DNA from: Plasmopara viticola
Taxonomy: Eukaryota > Oomycota > Peronosporomycetes > Peronosporales > Peronosporaceae
Assembly: GCA_001695595.3 (NCBI GenBank)
Contig: MBPM02000129.1
Span: 62,001-126,000 of the forward strand
Length of the DNA stretch: 64,000 bases
Direction of reading: 5' to 3'
Shown here piece after piece: positions 54,832 through 64,000 of this stretch (position 1 is its first letter; each line of letters begins with the position of its first letter). Position numbers and translations under genes: made by a program. The notes below the pieces were generated by a model that saw only the letters and a list, made by a program, of their open reading frames with translations, was not told the DNA's origin and ran no database searches.

Positions 54832-57800
54832 ATGAACAAGCGCACCGAAGTCCTCCTAGGAAGTGGTAACTATTACCACTGGGAGTTTAACATGAGGATG
54901 ACCCTGGCGCGGAAGGGTCTCCTGGGACACATCATGGCCGTCAAGGAAGAGAAGGACGTCACGGAGGCGTGGCTGGTTAATGATGCCAAGGCGCTAGGCA
55001 TCATTTCTCAAGGCGTTGAGATCCAGCACCAGATCAAGATTCGGTCGGCTACGCGTGCTATGGAGGCGTGGGGAACCCTCCGCGATTTCTACAATCGCTC
55101 GACTCTTCACAATCGTGTTGTGATGACTCGTCGTCTACATGAGTTCAAGATGGAAAGTGGAACAAGCATGGCAGAGCATCTGGACTCTTTTGACGAGCTA
55201 GTAGTGGAACTACAGACTACGGGAGAGCAAATTGATGAGTCACGCCAGCTGGTGGTACTTCTCAGCAGTCTACCTTCGGAGTACGACTTGATTTCGTCGA
55301 TTGTGGAAAATGCAAGGGACATTTCGTTGATAGAAGTCAAGGAGAAGCTGCTCAAAGAGTCGGAGAAGCTGCAGAGGAAAGAAGCTACAGAGAAAGCGTT
55401 TCGCGCAAATGGAAATGGAAATGCTAGAAGATTTAAAGGTGGACGGGACAATGGGCGAAAGGGTGGTCCTCCACGCAATAACGGCGGATTCAAGGGCAAG
55501 TGCTTTAACTGTGACCAGTTTGGACACATGAAGCGGAACTGCACGGCCGGTAAAAGATTCAACAGCGACGACACGGTGTTTGCTGCTGGTGAAGGGAAGT
55601 CATCAGGATGGCTGATTGACAGTGGAGCAACTTCCCACATGACCCCACACAGGAGGGACTTGTTTGATTACAAGGGCCTAGAAGCTAGCATCGAAGTTAC
55701 GATTGCAGACGGGAAGAAGTTGCTTGTCAAAGGAGCCGGCACGGTAAAATTGACTGGTTTGAACGGAATGAGGATTCGCATGGTTGAAGTTCTGCACATT
55801 CCCGGACTCGACAGAAGGTTGCTGTCAGTTGGCAAGTTGGCAGAGCGTGGCATGAGTGTGGAAAAATCGCGTTCGTCATGTGTCATTTGGAACAAGAAGC
55901 AAGCAATTGCGTCGGACACAAAAGTTGGAAAGTCGTATTTTTTTGACTGTGAGCAAGAAGAAGCATGTCTCGTTGAATATACCGGGGCTGACAATCAGTT
56001 AGAGCTTTGGCATGCACGCATGGGGCACCCCAGCAAGGATGCGCTGATCAGGACACAGCGTTGACTAATGGTATCCTAATTATCAAGCAAAGTGTGGAAA
56101 AGTTGTGTGCCGGGTGTTTGAAGGGCAAGCAGACGATCACGGTGTTTTCGTCTCGTTCAATGACAAAGACGACACGTGTGTTGGAGCGTGTTCACACAGA
56201 TGTCATGGGGCCAATGCGAACTATCTCGAAGGGTGGTGCCAAATACATTCTCACGTTTGTGGATGACTTTTCACGATATGTTGCAATTTTTCTGACCAAG
56301 AGCAAGAGTGAAGTTGCTGGCAAGTTCAAGGAGTTTCTGACATTATACGAAAGCCAGTGGGGTGCACGACTAAGACGTTTGCGATCCGACAACGGAACCG
56401 AGTTCGTAAACAAGAAAATGGCAGGAATATGTCAAGAGAACGGCATTGTACACCAGCGCTCCGTCCCATACAGCCCGCAGCAGAACGGAGTAGCGGAGCG
56501 TATGAACAGGACAATTATGGAGAAAGCCCGCAGCATGTTACACTACAACAGCGTATCGACGGAATGGTGGGCGGAAGCGGTAAATACAGCGGTTTATTTA
56601 ATTAATCGCTCCAGCAATACGGTCCATCCTGACACCACGCCGTATGAGCTAGTTTTCAAAATGAAGCCTCGAATGGATCACCTGCGCGTATTTGGTTCGC
56701 AAGGCTACGCTCATATTGACGATGTGAAACGGACCAAACTGGAACCCAAGAGTTTCAAGTGTATGTTTCTTGGCTATGCAGAGAATGTCAAGGGCTATCG
56801 CGTGTTTGACTTGGAGAATGCCAAGATTAAAGTGACCCGCTCTGTAAAGTTGGATGAGCGTGAGGTGGGCGGCATCTACGACACGCAAGAGCTTAAGCCG
56901 GAAACAATTGTTCAAGTAGTTAAGGATGGTGATGAAGTCAATGTTCAGCATCAAGTGGATCGACAGTCAGTTCCGGACGATCCCATGGGAGCTGTCGAAG
57001 AGACAGTCGAGGATGTCGATATGGAGGATGTAAATCGTACGCCAAGCGCCGTTGTACAGCGGCTAATGCCTTCTGAGAGCCCTGTACGAAACGGGCTTGA
57101 GCTAACGGAGTATCATCAACCTTCCCAAGTGCAACAAGAAGATCGTTTGGTGTTTCGGCCTGAATTGGAGCGAACACGAGTAAGACGTGAGCCAGTGCTA
57201 ATGCTAAGAAACGGTTCCGATGGTGGAGAGTCAACAAAGGAAGTGAGGGCCCACCGACTCCAAAGCGTGCTAGGATTGACGAAGATGGACTAATTGCGGA
57301 AGCCTTTCTTGCCTACGCTGTGAATATTGACGATGATATGGACTCACCGACTACTTATACTCAAGCAATGGCAAGCGACGATGCAATGAAATGGCGTGAA
57401 GCAATGGATGCTGAGCTTCGCTCTCACGAAGAGAATAAAACGTGGACATTGCAGCCACGAGGGGAGATTGGACGCACAATTGGATCACGATGGGTATTTG
57501 CCAAAAAGCGTGATCAGAATGGCGCTATCGTGCGATACAAGGCACGACTAGTCGCGAAAGGTTTCAAGCAGAAGTATGGCGTTGACTTTTTCGAGACATA
57601 TTCCCCGGTTGCCAACATGAATTCGATCCGAATAATTCTCGCGGTATGTGTTGAATGTGGCTATCAAATGGAACAGCTGGACGTCGACACGGCTTTTCGT
57701 AATAGCGTGTTGACGGACAACGTTTTTATGGAAGTTCCGCTTGGTGTCGACAATGCTCAAGGAAACATATGTCAACTAAACAAGGCTATTTACGGACTTA

Positions 57801-58924
57801 AGCAAGCAGCGAGTGCCTGGAACAAAACAATACATCGTGTCTTCATCAGGAATGGCTTTAAGAGTTGCGGAGCAGATCAATGTGTTTATGTCAAGAGAAC
57901 TAAAGAAGGTTTTGCTTACGTTGGACTATATGTGGACGACATGATTATCGCAGCAAGAAGCAGCAAAGAATTAAATTAAGTAAAGGGAGTACTCAAGAAT
58001 GCTTTCAAGATGAAGGAGCTTGGTCAGGCGGAATTTATTTTGGGTATGGAAATTGATCACGACAGGTCAGCTGGAATTTTGATGATCAAACAGACTCGCT
58101 TCATCGATGACGTGGTCAAGCGATTCGGTCAACAAGATGCCAAAAGTGTTGAAAACCCTTGCGTATCAGGATTGGAGCTGTCGTCAAAGCAGTCACCCAC
58201 AACGGAAGCGGGACGGTCGACAATGCGATCAAAGCCTTATCGCTCCTTGATTGGATGCTTGCTGTACATAACGACATGCACTCGGCCTGATATTGCTTAC
58301 GTGGTGACGCAGCTATCACGTTTTCTGGAGAACCCAGGACTACAACATTGGAGCGCAGCAATTCGAGTAGTACGGTATCTGAAGACCACGCGTCAAATCG
58401 GTATCGTTTACCGAGGAATTGGAAGCGTTACGGTCAAGGCATACTCGGATGCAGATTGGGGCAGCAACACGGATGACAGACGCTCGGTCTCGGGAATTAT
58501 GGTCATGATTGCAAGCGCACCAGTGGTATTTAGGTCGAAGTACCAGCGGACAGTTGCGCTGAGCTCAGCGAAAGCTGAGTATATTGCTCTCAGCTTATGC
58601 ACACAAGAAGTTCTTTGGACGCGGGCAATGCTAAAGGACATGGGTCCTGAGCAAGTTGAAGGCACACAGGTTTGGGAAGACAACCAGGGTGCGATTGCGT
58701 TAGCCAATAACGCCGAATACCATGCTAGGACGAAGCATGTGGACATCAAGCACCACTTTATTCGTGAGAACGTGCAAGAAGGACTGTTGAAGATCGAATA
58801 TATCGACACGAAGAGTCAGCTTGCAGATATGCTGACGAAGGCAGTTGGGACCAAGATGCTTAAGTATCTGCGCGAAGCCACCGGAATCAAGACCAAGTCA
58901 GCAACAAAGGACACACAACATTAG
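54832..58924 (+). pseudogene. Copia gag-pol of copy 4, three lesions
   Basis: The first frame (54832-56064) has gag (NYYHWEFNMRMTLARKGLLG), CCHC knuckle CFNCDQFGHMKRNC, protease WLIDSGATSHMT and LWHARMGHPSKD. The next frame (to about 57235) has the integrase zinc pair, HTDVMGPMRTISKG, SDNGTEF and SPQQNGVAERMNR. From about 57240 the third frame carries RT (YKARLVAKGFKQKYGVDFFE, YVDDMI) and RNase H (KHVDIKHHFIRE), interrupted by one TAA at 57977. One RT residue differs at a usually conserved place (TAFRNS for TAFLNS). All domains are present, so the damage is recent. Confidence 0.93.
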
Positions 58925-58937
58925 CGGTGAGTGGGAG

Positions 58938-59067
58938 TGTTAACACTACACCGCTGAATGCATGTTGACAATTAATTACAAGTACGTCACAATTAGTAAT
59001 TACATATGGTAGCCGTTCATTGGTCAGGATAAATATATTCACTTCGGTTTTTACTTTCTTCTCAACA
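58938..59067 (+). repeat. 3' LTR of copia copy 4, with a short deletion
   Basis: This 130-bp LTR has normal ends (TGTTAACACTACACCGC and TTCTCAACA). About 16 bases are missing where the others read CAGGTGGATGGCTTCACAG, so the two LTRs of this copy are no longer alike. Confidence 0.9.
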
Positions 59068-59584
59068 GTTCCCGTGTCTTAAAAGAAGTGAAAGCAGACA
59101 GTAATTCGATGTTATGCTATGCAACTGCATCATTCCTTTAAGTTACGATCGTAAATGAATAGCGTCCTAAGTAAACGACAGTTATCTTAATCATTGCATC
59201 AGCTTTAGCAGCTGTACCACATTAAAGATTTTGTTGACCATTTCTAAAGCTGAACCAGAAACGAAAATTCTGATAGTAATATGTTGTAGAATCACAGCAT
59301 TGTGCATTGGCGCAATATGTAGTATACCATCTGATGGCGCTTCCACCAAGTGATGATAAATTCAAAGGCTCTCACGGTCGCATTGATCACTGTTGTGACT
59401 AAACTCGGACACACAGCTTACTAGACGACAGCCGAGGGCTGCTTTAAGCCGATTCGATAATGTTTTGAGACTGCAGCTTCATTTTGCAGTACTGTCAACC
59501 TTTGAGTCCATTATGGCTCCTGATTAATGTGCGATTAAGAGGTGTCCGAGTGCTAGTATGTTGCTTGTCGCGCTTTGACACAGT

Positions 59585-62500
59585 ACTTTGCGTCGAGCCA
59601 TTTAAAAATATTCAATTATAAAATTGCTTACGCTTTGGCTTTTCAAGTGCACACCGCACAGTGTTTATACACCCTTTTTATTATGGAGTCACTACAGTAT
59701 ATGTTCCCCACCCCATATCCCACTTTTTGTGGCACGCCAATACCATCTTCTTGGTATTCGATTGACTGTTGATACACACACACACACACACACACAAAGT
59801 TGAAATGTAGAAAAGCATCGCGGATCCGGTGGAAGTCGGAGTGAAAAGTCAAGACGAAGGAGGAGCTGAAGCATAGTTTGTTATGACCAAATACGACGCA
59901 GAGGAGGACGAACATGCGGTAGGGCTGCAGACAACAGAGGACGCACAACGAACCCACCGACAGTTGGGCACTCAGAGCTTTGGCTAGGCGAGAAGTTCCT
60001 ATTTCCAAGTCGGATTGCGTACCAGATCAAGAGATTTCATGAAGTATGTTTACACGAGATACAGAGTAAATCTCGAGACATTCGAACATCAACTCGCAAA
60101 GATCAACGGAAAGCTCGTCGTTAATACGTCTTGACCGAGAGTTGATACGCAGTGGCTGGCTTTACAAGCAGGCGAATGTCATGTACGTATATGAAGAAGA
60201 ATCTTAATTGCGCGAATGTGAATCAACTTGAGAGTTTTCAGGAAAAGGTGGTAACGACGATATTTTGTACTGGTTAAGAGAACGAGCGTAGCAACAGGAG
60301 AGTAGTGGGTATCGCTGCAATTGCAATTTTGACAAGTCACGTGGAGAGATGCAGTTGCAAAATGGCATGCTGTCTGAACGCTTTTTAAAGATGGTGAAGA
60401 ATATTTTTTGTCTGTTCTGGATCGAGCGACGACGACGCGAGCACCTGGATCTGTTTACTACAGAGTTTAGCAGGCGGTGTAAACTGTACTATCTCGCCTT
60501 CTGCTGCCCTAATCAGCTCGCTAGGGTTTACACAATTCCGATTTTCGCTGCTTCTATTGGCGCCGCTGATCAAGGCTTGAAAGATGACAAGGACAATACG
60601 CAGCCGACGAGTTGCATGTGAAGGGAGAAGCTGCGGTCTTTGTTTCGTGAACAATGTGTTTCTAAGTAATTTATTCTCGCACTCACCCAGCGGTCATATT
60701 CGGTGGTAGTGTAAGACACGTAAAAAGGCTTCTGCATCGAATGAGACAATGCTGCAAACCGTTGAGGACACGAAATCTGTTTCTGCTTGTGTGTATATTA
60801 GCGCGTACACCGAGGTCGACAAGACGGATGTTTGTTGATCTTAATGGCGGTCATTCGTTCAGTCTTAGCGTTACCATATACTTGCGTCGCACCCATTCTG
60901 CATTTTTTTTACCGTGCGGGTCGATAACGTTCCATTGCATACACAAAGACTGCTCTCTGGTCTCACTTGGATTGCCGTTTCGTGTGTAGAATTGAGAAGA
61001 CGCGTTTGCCATCAGGTAATGAGGACAACGAATTCTCTCCCTTATCAAAGCAGCTGCTCACATTTGTCGCATGGACGTCTTGTCGTGTGGACCATATGTA
61101 GATGGTTTATGCGACCAATGGTGCGGCATTGGACCACGCGACAGGTACATAGAATCTAACGAGTTTGCGTTATCAAGAATTTACTACCGGCGTTCCAAGT
61201 AAACGAAAGCTTTACAAACATAGATAGCCTACCAGAATTTGAAGTCGCCTCTTTTTTTTCACATCTTGTCGCTCTCATGTGGTCGTTACCCAGATTGGTT
61301 GGCAAACTATCCAAGTAAATAGGATTCTGCAGCTCAAGCACGACCAGGAGCCCACTATTCTTTTCGCACTGCAAGTGGTGAAGCATGCGTCGATCGTGCG
61401 GTTTCATCCTCATTCTAGCTACATTCCTGGCCACTGGTTACGGCGAACCCAAACAAAAGGCTATTGCTAGCCAACATCCCTTACCATCAAGAAATCCTGT
61501 CATTCGCACTGGTCACGAAGACCCTACCCATCGTGGTTCCCGAGATCATTAACGACAAGGCGGGGAGTAAGCGTCGTGGAATCCAACGTTAAACCATGCA
61601 AGCAAGACAAGTTGACTCGTCATGTCATATTCAACATGAGCAGATTAAAGCAATCATTTTATCGGGAAAATACCCTACACGATACGGAAAATCGTACTGT
61701 TTTAGTAACAAAAACAATACGATGTTCTTCTGAATTGGCTTACTCTTTCAACTCAGTTGCTATATTTTTTGATGGTGAAAAATACCGCGGTCTGAGATTC
61801 AATTTCGTCTTGTCGTTATGACTCGGTCAAGTTTACTTCGGGGAAGTCCGTGTGCTGTCTATACTCTTAATTCTTAAAGTATGGTAAGTAAAGATCTAAG
61901 GGCCGTTTCGCAATTAAAATTGGCGCTTCTCCTTGCGTGTCGAGGTAGGGTCTGCTTGTATTATCGGCAAGGCTAGCACACTCAGGTATGTTATACCCGT
62001 TTCAGACATGCTAGTACCAAATTGCTTTCTATGTTTTGTGGCCAGATTTCTTCAAGTTACAGGGATCAGCTTTGCTTTATAATGTAAACGAACCGCAAGT
62101 GATTTGGTGAGAGTATACGAGCTGACGGCATTGCCACCAGCCAGTACTTACATGCAAGAATGACGCACTTTGTATTCAATACCGGCATTTCACACACATC
62201 AATCGCATTACTTAAAAGTTATGACACGTTTCCGTATGTCATAATACTAGTGTGTTATTGCCCGTCTCATCTAAATTAGGCGAGCAGTATGAAAAAGCCT
62301 TTTTTTGAGAGCGACTCAGTCCTCATTACACCAATTCAATTTGACAGCTAGCGCAATGGTTCCCGTGTCTTAAAAGAAGTGAAAGCAGACAGTAATTTGA
62401 TGTTATGCTATGCAACTGCATCATTCCTTTGAGTTACGATCGTAAATGAATAGCGTCCTAAGTAAACGACAGTCATCTTAATCATTGCATCAGCTTAAGC

Positions 62501-62885
62501 AACTGTACCACCTTAAAGATTTTGTTGACCATTGCTAAAGCTGAACCAGAAACGAAAATTCTGATAGTAATATGTTGTAGAATCACAGCATTGTGCATTG
62601 GCGCAATATGTAGTATACCATCTGATGGCACTTCCACCAAGTGATGATAAATTCAAAGGCTCTCACGGTCGCATTGATCACTGTTGTGACTAAACTCGGA
62701 CACACAGCTTACTAGACGACAGCCGAGGGCTGCTTTAAGCCGATTCGATAATGTTTTGAGACTGCAGCTTTATTTTGCAGTACTGTCAACCTTTGAGTCC
62801 ATTATGGCTCCTGATTAATGTGCGATTAAGAGGTGTCCGAGTGCTAGTATGTTGCTTGTCGCGCTTTGACACAGTACTTTGCGTC
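59585..62885 (-). repeat. Repeat unit A', inverted, complete
   Basis: This is a complete 3.3-kb unit in reverse orientation. It contains a (CA)n run at about 59775-59797, the segment matching 49980-50160 (around 60900-61090), the signal-peptide ORF on the plus strand (61385-61552), and the unit start near 62870-62885. A 33-bp segment present at 63661-63693 and in unit A is missing here near 60393. Confidence 0.85.
61385..61552 (+). CDS. Repeated secreted-peptide ORF, copy in unit A' (55 residues)
   Basis: This is the fourth copy with the same start, signal peptide and TAA. The segment after the stop carries a consensus-like donor (GTAAGC at about 61567). A second open frame follows at 61576-61821 (no ATG; contains CSSELAYSFNSVAIFFDGEK), so a spliced longer gene is possible but not shown. 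Confidence 0.5.
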   Translation: MRRSCGFILILATFLATGYGEPKQKAIASQHPLPSRNPVIRTGHEDPTHRGSRDH

Positions 62886-64000
62886 GAGCCATTTAAAAAT
62901 ATTCAATTATAAAAATTGCTTTTCAAGTGCACACCGCACAGTGTTTATACACCCTTTTTATTATGGAGTCACTTTCACAATCCCATATCCCACTTTTTGT
63001 GGCACGCCAACACCATCTTCTCGGTATTCAATTAACTATTGATACACACACACACACACACAAAAAGTTGAAATGTAGAAAAGCCGCGCGGATCCGGTGG
63101 AAGTCGGAGTGAAAACTCAAGACGAAGGAGGAGCTGAAGCATAGTTTGTGATGACCAAATACGACGCAGAGGAGGACGAACATGCCGTAGGGCTGCAGAC
63201 CGCAGAGGACGCACAACGAGTCCACCGACAGTTGGGCACTCAGAGCTTTGGCTAGGCGAGAAGTTCCTATTACCAAGTCGGATTGCGTACCAGATCAAGT
63301 GATTTCATGAAGTATGTTTACACGAGATACAGAGTAAATCTCGAGACATTCGAACAACAACTCGCAAAGATCAATAGAAAGCTCATCGTCAATACGTATT
63401 GACCGAGAGTTGATACGCAGTGGCTGGCTTTACAAGCAGGCGAATGTCATGTACGTATATGAAGAAGAATCTTAATTGCGCGAATGTGAATCAACTTGAG
63501 AGTTTTTAGGAAAAGGTGGTAACGACGATATTTTGTACTGGTTAAGAGAACGAGCGTAGCAACAGGAGAGTAGTGGGTATCGCTGCAATTGCAATTTTGA
63601 CAAGCCACGTGGGGAGATGCAGTTGCAGGATGGCATGCTGTCTGAACGCTTTTTAAAGATGAAACCAAGCGAACGTTCTGTTTTAAGGTAGCTGGTGAAG
63701 AATATTTTTTGTCTGTTCTGGATCGAGCGACGAAGACGCGAGCACCTGGATCTGTTTACTGCAGAGTTTAGCAGGCGGTGCAAACTGTACTATCTCGCCT
63801 TCTGCTGCCCTAATCAGCTCGCTAGGGTTTACACAATTCCGATTTTCGCTGCTTCTATTGGCGCCGCTGATCAAGGCTTGAAAGATGACAAGGACAATAC
63901 GCAGCCGACGAGTTGCATGTGAAGGGAGAAGCTGCGGTCTTTGTTTCGTGAATAATGTGTTTCTAAGTAATTTATTTTCGCACTCACCCAGCGGTCATAT
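62886..64000 (-). repeat. Repeat unit C', inverted, partial, runs off the window
   Basis: It repeats 59585-60690 in the same inverted orientation, including a shorter (CA)n run at about 63043-63062. The array therefore continues to the right of the window, unlike on the left, where it ends at 48187. Confidence 0.85.

Larger units (their letters stand above)
54647..59067 (+). mobile_element. Ty1/copia element, recently damaged (copy 4)
   Basis: This is a full-length copia with 5' LTR 54647-54789, primer-binding site 54790-54801, gag-pol 54832-58924 and 3' LTR 58938-59067, inserted in repeat unit B'. The coding sequence is close to that of copy 2 and especially copy 1. It has lost function through a frameshift at about 56060 (in the pre-integrase region, ending the first frame at 56064), another at about 57235, and a Gln-to-TAA change at 57977-57979. 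Instead of a 5-bp target duplication it is flanked by about 52 bp of repeated flanking DNA (54595-54652 versus 59068-59119). Confidence 0.93.
53339..59584 (-). repeat. Repeat unit B', inverted first half, split by copia copy 4
   Basis: This is the reverse complement of unit B. It reads from the dyad outward to about 54646, is interrupted by the copia element, resumes at 59068 and reaches the unit start near 59575-59584. Scattered substitutions and small indels distinguish it from unit B. Confidence 0.85.

Noticed and set aside
1..64000. tRNA, rRNA and other structured RNA genes
   Set aside because: I looked for tRNA-like arms on both strands and found none that I could support.

Overview
The window reads as nuclear DNA of a plant-pathogenic oomycete (a Phytophthora or downy-mildew type genome). 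The reasons are GC-rich compact genes with very short GT-AG introns (about 47-103 nt), a secreted cutinase, a candidate RXLR effector, several Ty1/copia copies of one family, and a dynein-assembly gene (DNAAF2) that implies flagellated zoospores. The species cannot be fixed from the sequence alone.

Layout. 1-1800: 3' half of a broken Ty1/copia element with its LTR. 1988-3391: a MAPEG-family membrane enzyme and a cutinase, convergent. 4067-5343: a TIR-bounded element with a 6-bp target duplication that carries a decayed, intron-containing 5' fragment of the GPI-transamidase gene PIG-K/GPI8 (a Pack-TYPE transposon candidate). 5344-11200: gene-poor decayed DNA, with a relic Ty3/gypsy gag on the minus strand at its right end. 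11550-21609: a compact gene island. Its members are a minus-strand four-exon gene joining a Psq-type HTH to a uracil-phosphoribosyltransferase-like domain that lacks the PRPP loop (frame broken at an A6 run), then WDR75/UTP17 (+), DNAAF2/kintoun (-), a coiled-coil gene (+), LAMTOR4 (-), a second coiled-coil gene (+) and RBM42 (-). 22447-26916: a complete young copia element on the minus strand, with LTRs that look identical, a 5-bp target duplication and one intact 1368-codon gag-pol. 26917-39097: gene-poor DNA with twin perfect hairpins, a short signal-peptide ORF, a candidate RXLR effector and a SINE-like repeat. 39098-42905: a heavily decayed copia copy of the same family. 42906-48186: decayed DNA with a second SINE-like copy and a relic of a different copia lineage. 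48187-64000: about 3.3-kb repeat units arranged in tandem and then in inverted order around a dyad at about 53309-53338, with a damaged fourth copia copy inserted in the right arm. Each unit that spans the relevant part holds a 55-61 residue signal-peptide ORF (four copies).

The island genes are housekeeping: ribosomal SSU processome (WDR75), RNA binding (RBM42), lysosomal TORC1 signalling (LAMTOR4) and axonemal dynein assembly (DNAAF2). They are flanked on both sides by transposon-rich, gene-poor DNA holding the effector-like genes, the usual two-compartment architecture of these genomes. The strongest candidates for something new are the PIG-K-carrying element, the HTH-UPRT-like fusion gene, the inverted/tandem array with its repeated secreted-peptide ORF, and a copia primer-binding site that appears to match the anticodon arm of tRNA-Asn rather than a tRNA 3' end.
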